NCBI RefSeq assembly: GCF_037975245.1
Contig: NC_092569.1
Span: 19,027,501-19,091,500, forward strand
From: Apostichopus japonicus
Lineage: Eukaryota; Echinodermata; Holothuroidea; Aspidochirotida; Stichopodidae
Length of the DNA stretch: 64,000 nucleotides
Reading direction: 5' to 3'
Numbering within the stretch: position 1 is the first letter of the stretch; each line of letters opens with the position of its first letter. The notes below the pieces were generated by a model. The model was not told where the DNA came from and did not search any database. It saw only the letters and a list, made by a program, of their open reading frames with translations. This document shows positions 1 to 11,299 of this stretch, piece after piece. Position numbers and translations under genes: made by a program.

Positions 1-38
1 AATTGCCCCAGGGCGAATGATAAGAAAAAATAAACGCC

Positions 39-69
<31 letters not shown>

Positions 70-277
70 CTACTTGAAGTTTGACCCATGCACGTCAGAC
101 ATCACATGTACATTGTACAATATATGTGTGTCGTTTACATGAGTAAAGTTCATTATTGGTACAATTCATGAAGACGATTGATAAATAACCTCACTTTTTC
201 AAACTTCTATCCCTTAAATAACTCTACATCAATACGAACATTAATAGCTCGGAATGAAAGGTGATAGACATACTAAC

Positions 278-1277
278 CGTCCAACCTTTGCCTCGTTGAT
301 TGTTATCACTGTGACAATACACCTCAAAGGGATCTGGATAACTATCTGGTTTAATGGTATGGATACCATTTGGACTTGTAGATACACAACGATTGGTCAC
401 TTCAATGCAGTCCCTTGGGAATTCAGATAGTTGGTGAAGGGAACAATATGGTGCTGAAAAGAAGGTAAATTTATGTTAATCTCATGAAGTCAAACAGCTA
501 TTTGATGTAACGTTAAATATAAAGTTGTGAGTTTACTTAATATATTATACATATAATGATACGAGGGACACCAAACAATTAACCATGTACGTATGAAACG
601 GGTAAAATTAGTGCAGAAACATAAGTTAGAAACCATCCGAATGGTAATACTTACATGGACCCATTCTTCTGTCGTTCACCACAGCAAACGTTTGATGATT
701 ACTCTGCATAATTCAAAACAATTCCCATTAGACCACATGTATGCAAATAAACTTTTCAACATTGTTTTCTTGGGGCAGACCCTCTTCATCTATCTTTTGT
801 TTATATGTTTCCAGTAAATGACCGAAATAATTCTAGTTTTGTTCAATATCCGATAGCTGTTACAGCGCAAAGATATATATATATATAATTATTATATATT
901 GCTAATATATTTCATGTTACTATACCAGCCCGTAACGCAATACCGGTGGCGTAACCAGTGATTTACGATCCGTCCAAACGTATTCGGTTTATCAGTAAAA
1001 CGTGTATTGCTTGTTCTTTGTAAGTGAAAACTACTAAACGCTTAAACTGCCTTGTCATAATTTAACTTTCGATCTAACCGTTAAGATTGTTACCATTCTA
1101 CCATTCTATTTATTGTTATCATTCTAATCAAAATACATTTCAAACGATATATTAACGTAAACGACACAAAATTATTTCATAAAGAGTTGATCTCACCTCT
1201 TTCACAGAGCAGATAAGGCTTGGTGGCAGTATAATGAAGAACGATGCAAAGACCCAAACCCTTTTCGGGATCGACAT
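278..1277 (-). CDS. Fibrinogen-related secreted protein, 5' three exons (partial)
   Basis: A three-exon model read on the minus strand. Exon 1 (1277-1197) encodes 27 residues starting MSIPKRVWVFASFFIILPP, a signal peptide, and ends at an AG|GTGAGA donor. Exon 2 (703-655) follows a TATGCAG acceptor and ends at a strong GTAAGT donor. Exon 3 (453-278) follows CTTCTTTTCAG and ends at GTTAGT. Exon phases agree across both introns (0, then 1). Exon 3 reads PRDCIEVTNRC, then HTIKP, then DPFEVYC, then GWT. That is the start of a fibrinogen C-terminal domain (FReD) as found in ficolins, tenascins and invertebrate FREPs. In such proteins the domain binds glycans or acetylated groups and the protein is secreted, often as an immune lectin. 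The remaining 150 or so residues, with the Ca-binding and ligand pocket, must lie left of the window. I see no further exon in 1-277. Confidence 0.82.
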
Positions 1278-1435
1278 TTTCTTGAGAAAATGCGTACGAC
1301 TTACAATTGAACAATGATCTGCTGAACTCACAGTTGGCACGAAATTGGTGGTAACAGCGTTTAAATAAAAAGCAAGGAAGGCAGACGTTTCTTATAGGAA
1401 TTAATACAATTAGCTCGTCATGAGATTTCCAGACT

Positions 1436-1603
1436 TTTTGATTGTAGTTCTGTATCTTCTGTTACCTTGAAGTAGTAAATGCAAACGGCTAAAGACAATA
1501 CTGAGAAACAAGGAAGTATTTCTGATTGAAGTTCTATTTCTTCTGTTTCCTTGAAGTAGTAAATGCAATACGGTTAAAGACAATTGTGAACATCAAGGAA
1601 GAC
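1436..1603. repeat. 84-bp tandem duplication, two copies, upstream of the FReD gene
   Basis: The segment starting GATTGTAGTTCTGTATCTTC at 1440 recurs with a few mismatches as GATTGAAGTTCTATTTCTTC at 1524. Both continue into CCTTGAAGTAGTAAATGCAA, so the period is 84 bp. It sits within 350 bp of the fibrinogen-gene start codon, on its 5' side. The rest of 1278-2507 shows no gene I can support. Confidence 0.75.
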
Positions 1604-4600
1604 AGTAGTACCCTTTCGTTTAGTTGGCTATTTGTTTGTTGTACAATCTCAATCTAAATAAACAACTCAAAGGGGGAGGAGATACGTGGATTATATTACC
1701 TCATATGACAATTGTAACTTGAAAAGCGACGATTTAAGTTTACACTTAACAGCAATGATACAGTATATGGATGTGTTGAATTGGTTTGGGAATGTTCATA
1801 AACCACAGTACGTTGCAAAAAAGGAAACCAAATAGTTGGACTATCAGCCAAATCTGTAACGAAATTTCAATTTCAATTACCATAACACATACACATTTCA
1901 ATCAAAAGTTAGCATTATCAATTCGCAGTCGGTACAGGTGCGTCGCTGACTCCATGACCATCCCCACCCCTCCAAAGCAAAACTTTCACAGTATTTACCA
2001 TGTACGTGTGACCTGCAGGTTGTCAATAAAATACTTCTGCATATTAGCTCACTTACCTTATGGACACATGTACTACCCACATGTATATGTCCTCATAAAT
2101 ATAAATCTTACCACGTCATTCGATATTAGTATGTCAGAGAAAACATATTAAACGTCATTAGAGGTATACTTAATGAGGAAACATTGTCAAATATGTTAGT
2201 AATCAAACATATATATGTTTCCTATCGTTTCTGTTGGCAACACGCTAAAGTAGAATGCATTGTCTGACTGCATGTATTTAAGAGGTCATTTGAGTTCATG
2301 GGAGATTCATTTCAGATGGATATTGCTCTTACATGGTTGGTGAGATGAGTGGTGACGTGTAGGAGAGGAGGGGCGAAAGGCGTAGTGAACAATTCGAATG
2401 ATCGATATTGGCTATGATGCGGCAATGTTAATATTTGAACTTTCCATTTGCAGGCACGACTAATGGAAAATGAAAGTTTATATTGAAGGGGAGGGAATGC
2501 GAAGTAATGACATTCATAAGTGCTATAACGTGTTCTCAATATCGCCAAGGGTTGATTATTCATATGATATATGTAGTAATTAAACCGGTTAAGTAAGACA
2601 TGAAACTTTCATCGATTGGTTTTGAATCAACATACGGTTTGCAGATTGTACCATTTAGCGTGTGGTTGAGGTATGCGGTACGTTTGATCCAGTTTGCAAA
2701 TGTCGTTACAGTTTTTACGTGTAGATTATACGCAGTGTTTAGTCTAATCAGTTCATTCAGCGTACATTGGATAAATTTTATCTTCTCATTGTCAACTGAC
2801 TTAAGCAGTAACAATTATGTATCATTGAATTATAGTGGAACGGAAATAATCATAAATTAACGCATATAGTTAAGCTAGAGGATTTCACAAAGTGGTCGTC
2901 GTCGACGAAAGCGAAAGTTTACAAGCGAGGAACAACGAACGCTACTTGCTCAGATTAAACCCGGACATAGAATGCCAGCATATCTGACTCTGATTTCGAG
3001 CAAACCGTATCCTATATTGTATATGTGAAACGAAACGGTTGTATATGCATATTGCACTCAACGGCAACATTTCTAAGCGCCGCAGCATGCAGTGTAATAA
3101 AAGGAACATGGTATTCCCATATTTGCCTCATAACATGTAACTTTTAAGTCTCGTGATAAGATGACGCAAAAAAAAAAACTTTGCAACTTAATACCTGAGG
3201 TAATTGAGGCCATGTTTTGGATCGCGCCACTAGCTTCGGAAAGCAAAGTATCAACATCTTCATTGCTTCTACCAATTAAAGTTAAAAATTTGAATACAGG
3301 AACGCGTCGTTCGGTCAGTAGGAGTCAGTATTAGTATATGTTTCTCCTTCTTAGTTTACTTATACTTAACAATTTTAAATTGTATCATTTCTATATCGTC
3401 TTGTTCTAAACTTGTCCTCAATTTAGGCTGAATTGAACTAAAGCGCACATTTGTGAAGACGTCAAGAATAACGAATCATCATCCACAGCTATGCACACGC
3501 GACGTTCATTAGAGAGAAACGAAGGCAGACGAAATAAAAAAGTTGCCTGGATAACACTTTTGAGCTCGTTTGCGACAACGTCAATAATACAACAGAAAAT
3601 GATTATTGTAAATTAACATTTATATTACATTACATATTGGGACACGGCAGAGCTAGTATTCATTGGCATTTTCAATTTCTTTAACTTCTCGAAGTGAAAT
3701 CAATATAAAATTCTGTCTATGAAGCAAAAACAAAACAACAATTGAAACATTTTCCATGATTTCGCAATATGACGTGCACGCCTTTAAGATTTCCTCTCTT
3801 TAAAACGGACTTTTTTATTAAATTTTGTAATAATAAAAAGTAACACAAGTAATAATACTGTAATTATTATTCTTCTAATGATAATTCCGTACTCGTTTTG
3901 AGTCTGTTTAGTCTCCAAATCCTATGGTAGCCTATATTAAGGTATGCATATATATTCCTATATGTCTATATATGCCTATATGCCTATATGCCCATGGTTG
4001 ACTGTATTCCGCTCACTCACGTTGGGTCATTTGAACTCGTACTTGCGTCATTATGGAAATGTATAGTATAGAATGTAGAATGATACTTTAGTGCTGAAGT
4101 AGTCACTCGCGCTGCTCTTAGTTTATCAAACTATTACTGGTATGCATTACAAGTAGACGTCTAGTCTCCTACTCGACCTATCCACGCTGTTGTATAGTCT
4201 CAAGAACGAACCAACAATTTGGTACACCCATTATGCTCTATTCGATGATTTCTTCTTATGTTGTTGATACGATACGTCTCCGATAATCGAGGTTTAGATA
4301 TGCTCAACTAAACTAGTACTTTGCAGAGAGAGAGAAATGTAGCGCAGTCCAAATCAACCTTCTTATAATGATCAAATTGTGTTGTGCATTATAACTGTAT
4401 ACATTGAAGGTGAACATACGGATGCGATACTCTATGACTCGGCCAGAAGGAATGAAAATGTAATAATAATTAACAGAGTTGTTGTAAGAACCCTTTTCTG
4501 TGAGATATTATTATATGTTAAATAAGATATAATGTGGACAAATAAGGCTTCGGTGACTTATCACTTTATCACGTTTAATGCCACATTTGACTTCGTAATG

Positions 4601-4843
4601 AAAACTTACAAAGTTAAGTTTGATTGTGCTGAGATAATTATAAACATAGGTTAGATATATTTCGTTGTTCCTGGGAGTAGTTAAAGCCACTTTGCTAATT
4701 TCGTACTTACACACACTTGTTAATGTAATATTTAGCAATATAAATACTGCTTGTCTTCCCTAAACGATCACATAAAATCTTCCATCGGCTGATTTGACTT
4801 CGATGTTCACTCAGTCTATTTTCAGTTGACGATGTTTGCGATA

Positions 4844-5113
4844 GAGATCATGATCATGTAGCTTACAGTCTGCTGTAGTGATTTTATAGAGATCATGATC
4901 ATGTAGCTTACAGTCTGCTGTAGTGATTTTATAGAGATCATGATCATGTAGCTTACAGTCTGCTGTAGTGATTTTATAGAGATCATGATCATGTAGCTTA
5001 CAGTCTGCTGTAGTGATTTTATAGAGATCATGATCATGTAGCTTACAGTCTGCTGTAGTGATTTTATAGAGATCATGATCATGTAGCTTACAGTCTGCTG
5101 TAGTGATTTTATG
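4844..5113. repeat. 45-bp minisatellite, six copies, next to the GPCR stop codon
   Basis: The unit begins GAGATCATGATCATGTAGCT and repeats six times, almost identically, ending 16 bp from the GPCR stop codon. On the GPCR strand this is the 3' UTR. Copy 2 of the duplication has one unit only (about 27185-27230), so the expansion is specific to copy 1. Each unit contains the self-complementary ATGATCAT. The 86-codon frame across the array is only a by-product of a unit length divisible by three. Confidence 0.95.
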
Positions 5114-5129
5114 CTGCTCTTAAAAATCC

Positions 5130-6542
5130 TTATTTCCTATAAAAACACTTTACGATTGCTAAGCATTCTTTTCTAAATTTCTTATCTAACAAACAATAAA
5201 TGAATGGGTTGACAGCATTGTTAACAAAACCAATGATACGACCTAACTCAATATTGGTGTATAAAAACTCGTTGGTTTCTCTTGCTGAGACGATAGTGGC
5301 AGCAGGTAGAAGCGAAAAAACCAACATTGGCAAAATAAATGCCACAGAGATCACTGCGGTCAAGAACAGCATCATGGTAATTCTACGTTGTGCTGCCATC
5401 TTCATGACGCTAGACAACGAAGCATCCTGCTTCTTTCCCTTTCTGGTACTTACGAAATTAATCTCTCCCTTCCGAATTGCTTGACTGATTTTATTTCTAG
5501 AAGAATCAGTACACTTATTTAAACGGTCCAATTTAGTACGAGGTGAACTACGGGGACAAGTAATTGATTTTTCCAAATGGCCCCCCTTTTGATTGTCTAT
5601 TCCATTTTCTTGACTGTTCAGGTTATCAATTCCAGGTTCCGTTATATTGCTGTCTTTCTCAATTTTGACCCCACAATCACTGTTTTTACCTGATATTGAA
5701 GGGCTTACTTGGCTGAATCCAGTGTGAAAATCGGTATTGTCTTTGGTTTCATTCATATTGACTTGACTCACTACCGCGGTTCCTGTGTCCGTGTCATAAG
5801 AAAATGTGTGTTTCTCTGTGGTTTTTCGGGAATCATTGTCGTGTGAACTCACGTTAGATTCATGCTTCGTTTCGGTCATTTGCTCTTCAGTGTTAGTATC
5901 TGTAACCGTTATTGATTCATCGTTAGGCATCGACGATGTAACATTTCTGTGTTTACGGATAGCTCGCCACACCATAACGTAAAATGATGTTGTCATCAAA
6001 AGAGCTATACATATCAGCAGGCAGATCCCAGTTTGCCAGATAACATGTAGAAATTGGTTGTTATCTGCATTTGTACAAGTGACAGTCTGATGTTCCAACA
6101 CATACACCTCCGCTGTCGCTAAAATTGGAGTGCTAACAGCAAAGCACAGTACAGTAACAGCAATTGATATCATCAATGCAGAACGGACCGACAGACGTTG
6201 TCTATATGGATGACATATGGCCATATAGCGATCAAAGCCAACAATTGAACTGCCTAATAAAGAAAGTAATATACACGTTATTACTAGGTAATGAGATAAC
6301 TTACATATATATATCATACGGTTGTTTTCACCAGCGTTTACGATGAATGTTATCATGAATGGTGTAGTAGCGCATAGAATGAGATCTGACACAGCCATAA
6401 AGGAAATAAACACAAAGGTGCTCGATGTTCGGGCCTTATGAAGGTAGACCCGCAAAACCAGGAGGTTGCCAGGTGTACCAATCAGCCAGACAACAGCGAG
6501 AAAGATGGAGAGGACAAGATCGGATGTTAGGCCCTTATTCAT
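5130..6542 (-). CDS. Class A (rhodopsin-like) GPCR, intronless, 470 aa
   Basis: A seven-helix receptor in one uninterrupted frame. TM1 has GN at residues 25-26 (N1.50), TM2 SDL with D53 (D2.50), and TM3 starts after C80. FDRYMAICHP (103-112) is the DRY motif, and C156 in loop 2 can pair with C80. TM5 is about 170-195. The third cytoplasmic loop is long (about 200-385), rich in S, T, N and K. TM6 lacks the usual CWxP tryptophan and reads FILPMLVF. TM7 ends NPFIY (445-449, NPxxY), followed by a basic helix 8. The N-terminus is only about 9 residues, as in many peptide or amine receptors. The ligand cannot be told from sequence. The methionine at 6542 is the natural start because TM1 follows at once. 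It is duplicated at 27246-28539, where the copy is broken. It is expected at the plasma membrane, coupled to G proteins. Confidence 0.93.
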   Translation of the reverse strand: MNKGLTSDLVLSIFLAVVWLIGTPGNLLVLRVYLHKARTSSTFVFISFMAVSDLILCATTPFMITFIVNAGENNRMIYICKLSHYLVITCILLSLLGSSIVGFDRYMAICHPYRQRLSVRSALMISIAVTVLCFAVSTPILATAEVYVLEHQTVTCTNADNNQFLHVIWQTGICLLICIALLMTTSFYVMVWRAIRKHRNVTSSMPNDESITVTDTNTEEQMTETKHESNVSSHDNDSRKTTEKHTFSYDTDTGTAVVSQVNMNETKDNTDFHTGFSQVSPSISGKNSDCGVKIEKDSNITEPGIDNLNSQENGIDNQKGGHLEKSITCPRSSPRTKLDRLNKCTDSSRNKISQAIRKGEINFVSTRKGKKQDASLSSVMKMAAQRRITMMLFLTAVISVAFILPMLVFSLLPAATIVSARETNEFLYTNIELGRIIGFVNNAVNPFIYCLLDKKFRKECLAIVKCFYRK

Positions 6543-6907
6543 ATTAAGTCATGTATCGTCAATTTAATATATGCGAAGAAAACTTTATTTTCAACTGACT
6601 GAGCACCCTTTTTGAAGTTGATTCACTTAGGCCATAGTCTAAACGGCAGTACAGGACTAACATACACAAAAGACAAAAGCAGGTGCATGTCACTTTGGTT
6701 TGTCAAATGTTCTTATTTGTTCCAGGTGATAAGTTAAGTCATTAAATTGATGAATAACTATATTCTTTTAATCTGAATTGTATTCTTAGTTTATTTTTGT
6801 TACGAACGGCAGCACGAAGTCGATTCTCAAGAAAACGGAACCCTGCAATTGTCCAGTGCAAGCTAACTGATAATAACTCAGTCAATTTTACAATCCAGTG
6901 AGAGTGA

Positions 6908-6990
6908 TGTCCACGTAAATTAAATATACACTTATATCCACATAAATGAAATATACACCGATATCCACATAAATTGAATATACACTGATG
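6908..6990. repeat. 27-bp tandem repeat upstream of GPCR, three copies
   Basis: Units resembling TCCACATAAATGAAATATAC recur every 27 bp, with TCCA at 6910, 6937 and 6964. The matching site in duplication copy 2 (28893-29005) has four units. The array lies about 370 bp upstream of the GPCR start codon in both copies, so it predates the duplication and has since changed in copy number. Confidence 0.8.
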
Positions 6991-7866
6991 CTACAAAACT
7001 GCTTCTATTAGCAATAAATATCCATATTGTGTCAGTGTCACCGAAAGCAACATCGGAAGTGTCTTTCATGTCCCTGTTGAGAATATACGTGACGGTTAAA
7101 TAGTTCAAAAGTTATTTGCAAACAATATGCAAATGATCGATTCACATATTGCCTAGCGTTGCGAATTCGACAGTCAACAAATTGAGGAAACGAGTTATAA
7201 CAACAATGCTCCACCAATAGAAAGCGATGTCGTTTGCATGTTATAAATCATGCTTACTATTTAACAATATGCCCAACGATGGTGGATAAAATAGAATGAT
7301 TTGCAGCAACTGAAGAAGTATTCCACGTAAACGTAACCAAATATTACCAATCGATGGAGCCTTCAAATCAGTGACGTTAGTATAAACTCTATTTTGTTAG
7401 ACGCCAACTAAAATTTCCCAAGAAATATTCACCGCAGTCTTTGCTCCAGAGGTTTGTGACGAACAAGCAGTAATTTTCGATTTCTATTTAATTGCAATAA
7501 AACCTTTCACAGGTTTATATCATCTTTAAAGAAAGTAAAACCATAGCTGTTAGTATACAATATTATTGATTACATGTACTATCGCTCAATATCGAATGTA
7601 GGTTATACATAATGGGTATGACGAAAGTGCTTTCTGGATAAGTACAGTCGATGCTGCAATTTTAATATCGTAGTAATGCTACTTCACATATAGAAACATA
7701 TATGTCGGGGTAGTAATTTCCATTGCTAACAAGAAAGACAATTATATTCGATGTTCAGTTATCGATCGGTAAGGAGTGCTTTCTGCTTGCAACTAAATTT
7801 AATAGGCTTTTATCTTGAAATATGTATGTAGGTTAACAACAACGTTTAATTTCTTGATAGTCTTCT

Positions 7867-7876
7867 GGAAATTCCC
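7867..7876. promoter_or_regulatory. NF-kB-type decamer in a truncated methyltransferase-gene promoter relic
   Basis: GGAAATTCCC (reverse GGGAATTTCC) fits the NF-kB/Rel consensus GGGRNWYYCC. It lies in 7861-7985, which matches the promoter of gene A (34681-34800). No methyltransferase-like coding sequence follows here: homology ends near 7985 in A-rich sequence. It is therefore probably a non-functional remnant. Confidence 0.5.
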
Positions 7877-8352
7877 AATTTTGCAATGTACATTAAACCT
7901 TAACACAGCCACGACTAGCTTAAATACGTCATGTAGATATTGCGGGTGGCCATATTAAAATCTGGAAGGCAAAGTTAAAAAGAAAAGATACAAAAAAAAA
8001 TTAAAAAACCAGACACAGTGCACCATATGCACTAATTAACAACTGGGACTACTTTAAAATGATTACCGTGGTGTTTCTTTCAAACAACAGTACAGTGCAA
8101 GTGACCGTGTTATTCCACCATCGGTACTTTCCGACATAGAAATTGTGCACTTTGCGCCATGTTACCGCCAAATTGTACACGTGTGTATATAGTTACATTC
8201 TCACATGGTTGATTTTGAATCGCAAAAGATTAAAAGAAAAAATAATCATGGTTGAGCGCCTGGGGAACTGCCCCCCGAGGCCCTGCCCATGCCCTCTTTT
8301 CGTCCCGTAGGACCTGGCGAGGAGTTAGTTCCATTGATACCTTCTAAATAGG

Positions 8353-8512
8353 TTACACATCCGGTTTTCCAAACAGTTTGAAAACAGTCTCAGCAGTTGT
8401 CCCGTTTGGTCTGGTTCCGGTGTCGTACTCATCCCAGTACCTAGACAGTCTAGCCTGTATATGGATTTGTAAACCTTCTTTTGCAGTTGAAAGCTTGATT
8501 CGCAACGTAACA
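8353..8512 (-). pseudogene. Coding-like terminal exon, family unknown
   Basis: On the minus strand an acceptor-like GTGTGTATACAG is followed by an open frame to a stop at 8353. It includes RIKLSTAKEGLQIHIQ and then a segment with YWDEYDTGTRPNGTTAETVF. The amphipathic, charged composition looks protein-like rather than random. An overlapping frame to 8325 is equally open, so the frame choice is uncertain. GC content rises locally in 8240-8330, unlike the neighbours. No partner exon was found. It may be a fragment of a mobile-element gene. The rest of 7986-8584 shows nothing else I can name. Confidence 0.3.
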
Positions 8513-8584
8513 CTGTATACACACCCACGTACCTTATTCACGATTAACAACTTATTTATGTTGATAAGCTGTTTTAAATGATCA

Positions 8585-10550
8585 ATCAGACAATCAAACG
8601 CGTAGACAATCAATCAGACGCGTAGACAATCAATCAGACGCGCAGACAATCAATCAGACGCGCAGACAATCAATCAGACGCGCAGACAATCAATCAGACG
8701 CGCAGACATTCAATGAGACGCGCAGAAAATGAGACGCGCAAACAATGAGACAATCAGACAATGAGACAATCAAACAATCATGCACGCAGCCAATGAGCCA
8801 AAGAGCCAATGAGCCAATGAGCCAAAGAGCCAAAGAGCCAAAGAGCCAAAGAGCCAAAGAGCCAAAGAGCCAAAGAGCCAAAGAGCCAAAGAGCCAAAGA
8901 GCCAAAGAGCCAAAGAGCCAAAGAGCCAAAGAGCCAAAGAGCCAAAGAGCCAAAGAGCCAAAGAGCCAAAGAGCCAAAGAGCCAAAGAGCCAAAGAGCCA
9001 AAGAGCCAAAGAGCCAAAGAGCCAAAGAGCCAAAGAGCCAATGAGCCAATGAGCCAATGAGCCAATGAGCCAATGAGCCAATGAGCCAATGAGCCAATGA
9101 GCCAATGAGCCAATGAGCCAATGAGCCAATGAGCCAATGAGCCAATGAGCCAAAGAGCCAATGAGCCAATGAGCCAATGAGCCAATGAGCCAATGAGCCA
9201 ATTAGCCAATGAGCCAATGAGCCAATGAGCCAATGAGCCAATGAGCCAATGAGTCAATGAGCCAATGAGCCAATGAGCCAATGAGCCAATGAGCCAGTGA
9301 GCCAATGAGCCAATGAGCCAGTGAGCCAGTGAGCCAGTGAGCCAGTGAGCCAATGAGCCAATGAGCCAATGAGCCAATGAGCCAATGAGCCAATGAGCCA
9401 ATGAGCCAATGAGCCAATGAGCCAATGAGCCAATGAGCCAATGAGCCAATGAGCCAATGAGCCAATGAGCCAAAGAGCCAATGAGCCAATGAGCCAGACA
9501 ATCAGATGGTTATAAACGCCAAGCAGACAATCACGCACGCACACAATCAGACACGCAGACAATAAGACGGGTAGCCCATCTAACATTCAGACAGTCAGAA
9601 GACGAAGACAATCAGACACGTAGCTACTCAAAGACGCAATCAATCAGGCACGCAGCCAATCGCACCAAATAAGGCACGCATTCAATGAGACACGCAGCCA
9701 ATTGGACAATTAGACACGCAGAAAATCAGCCATGTAGACAATCAGACAATTAAACAAGCAGACATGCACCCAATCAGATGCGCAGACTATCAGAAAACCA
9801 GAAACGCAGACAATTAGACAGGCATACAGGCAGACAATCACACAATAACACAGTCACACAAGCAGACGATCAGACGCGAAGACAATCAGACAGTCAGACA
9901 CGCATACAGTCGAAAATTCACACACGCAGTCGGTCTGATATTTAGAAGCACCGACAAGCAGACACACAGACAAACAGACAATCAGACAAGCTGACGCGCA
10001 GACAATCAGACGAGCCAACAATCAGACAAGCAGGCTATCAGACACGCAGCCCGTAAAGACAATCACACACGCCACCAGTCAGACAATTAGACACGCAGCC
10101 AGTCAGACACGCAGTCAGTCGGACAATCAAACACGCAGACAAGCAGGCAAGCAGTCGCGCAAACAATCAGACAAACAGACAAGCAGACAATCATTTGCGC
10201 AGAAAATAAGATCAATTTAACAATCAGGTTAATCAGACGGGAAGACAACAAGACGCACAGACTTTCAAACAATTAGGTCAATCAGACACGCAGCCAGTCA
10301 GACAATCAAACACGCTGCCAGTCAGACAATCAGAATCGCAGCCAGTCAGACCATCAGACACGCAGACAGTCAGATAATCAGACAATCAAATGCGCAGACA
10401 ATCAGGCCGACCGGCAGACAATTAAACGAGCAGACAATCAGACAATCAGGTCAATCAAAGGGAGTGACATTTAAACGCGCAGCCAATCAGAAACGCAAAC
10501 AATCAGACAATGAGAATCAGGCACGCAATCAACCATGCACGTAACCAATC
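8585..10550. repeat. Minisatellite block: 20-bp, 8-bp and degenerate CAGACAATCAGA-type arrays
   Basis: Three zones follow one another. 8585-8760 has units of about 20 bp (AGACGCGCAGACAATCAATC). 8790-9497 is a nearly pure array of the octamers GAGCCAAA and then GAGCCAAT, about 88 units, with the first variant at 8820-9035 and the second dominating to 9497. 9500-10550 is degenerate AGACAATCAGACACGCAGAC-type sequence. The long stop-free frames across 8690-9586, reading SLAHWLIG or AKEPKSQR over and over, are artefacts of the 8-bp period and are not genes. 10551-10854 has no feature I can support. Confidence 0.95.
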
Positions 10551-10854
10551 ATTATCCAGAGGAAAATTTACATTTGATTAATGAAAGGACCTTCAATTGA
10601 AATGTTAATTCAATTGCTTAGTACCAGTTTTCTTCTCGAGATAACATTAAAAGCTTACATGTTTTGCAGTAGAAGTAAACTTGAAGCAAACAGGTGTGAT
10701 GTCATATATACACACACTTAACTAATCGGTTTTCTTGCCTTTTCTTCCGTATATTCAGATATAATTAACCACTTTAGGTAAAGTTGGATCCCTAGCCAAT
10801 TCTAATGCAAAATAAACAAAACAGTTTGCTGTTAGTGTGCAGGCAATGAAATGA

Positions 10855-11299
10855 AGCCTATTATTATCTGTGGCTTACATCACATACATAATAGATTTAA
10901 ATATGAATATATTATACTTAGAATACCTACAAAATCTAGGAATATCTGTGGTTTACACAAATTACGTGACATATGAAATAGATTTATCTCTGTAGATCTG
11001 TGGCTTACACAAAAATAACATAGTTCACTTATTTATGAATATCTGTGGCACCACTCAACATAGATGTATCTAGGAATAACTGTGACTTAGAAATACATAC
11101 GAATCATATTCATCTATGAATATCTATGAACTAAATAATAGATTAATCAATGAATATTTGGGGCTTACACCATTTTACATAATGGATCTATCTATGAATA
11201 TCTGTGGCTTGGAATACATACGAAACAGATTAATCTGTGAATATCTGTGGCTTACAAAACTTACATAGTTAATTTACTGATGGATATATGTGGATTACA
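10855..11299. repeat. Satellite (TATCTGTGGCTTACA family), left part
   Basis: Degenerate units of about 43-50 bp carry the core GAATATCTGTGGCTTACA. This is the left end of the satellite that resumes at 14562 after the LINE. The last unit ends in the variant ATATGTGGATTACA (11286-11299), which is repeated exactly at the far side of the LINE. Confidence 0.85.

Larger units (their letters stand above)
2508..7985. repeat. Segmental duplication, copy 1 (GPCR block)
   Basis: From about 2508 (CATTCATAAGTGCTATAACG) the sequence matches 23923 onward in the same orientation, with substitutions and indels. The match runs through the GPCR gene and its flanks to about 7858. It then continues (7861-7985) as a match to 34681-34800, the region just upstream of methyltransferase-like gene A. 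In copy 1 these two parts are contiguous. In copy 2 they are separated by about 4.7 kb. The 2880-3080 stretch has no counterpart in copy 2. Outside the GPCR I see no gene in this block; short frames at 2560-2860 are in non-coding duplicated sequence. Confidence 0.9.

Noticed and set aside
1786-2151. 121-codon plus-strand frame
   Set aside because: No domain, no conserved motif, biased composition, and no splice context; looks like chance.
4822-5082. 86-codon frame of repeated MIMISIKSLQQTVSY
   Set aside because: Simple reading of the 45-bp array; copy 2 has a single unit and no frame.
5200-5484. 94-codon plus-strand frame
   Set aside because: Antisense shadow of the GPCR C-terminal half.
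8690-9586. Long overlapping frames of 99-231 codons on both strands
   Set aside because: They are translations of an 8-bp tandem repeat (SLAHWLIG, AKEPKSQR) with no start context or non-repetitive content.
8585-10550. CRISPR-like array
   Set aside because: Repeats are directly adjacent without unique spacers, and the genome is eukaryotic.
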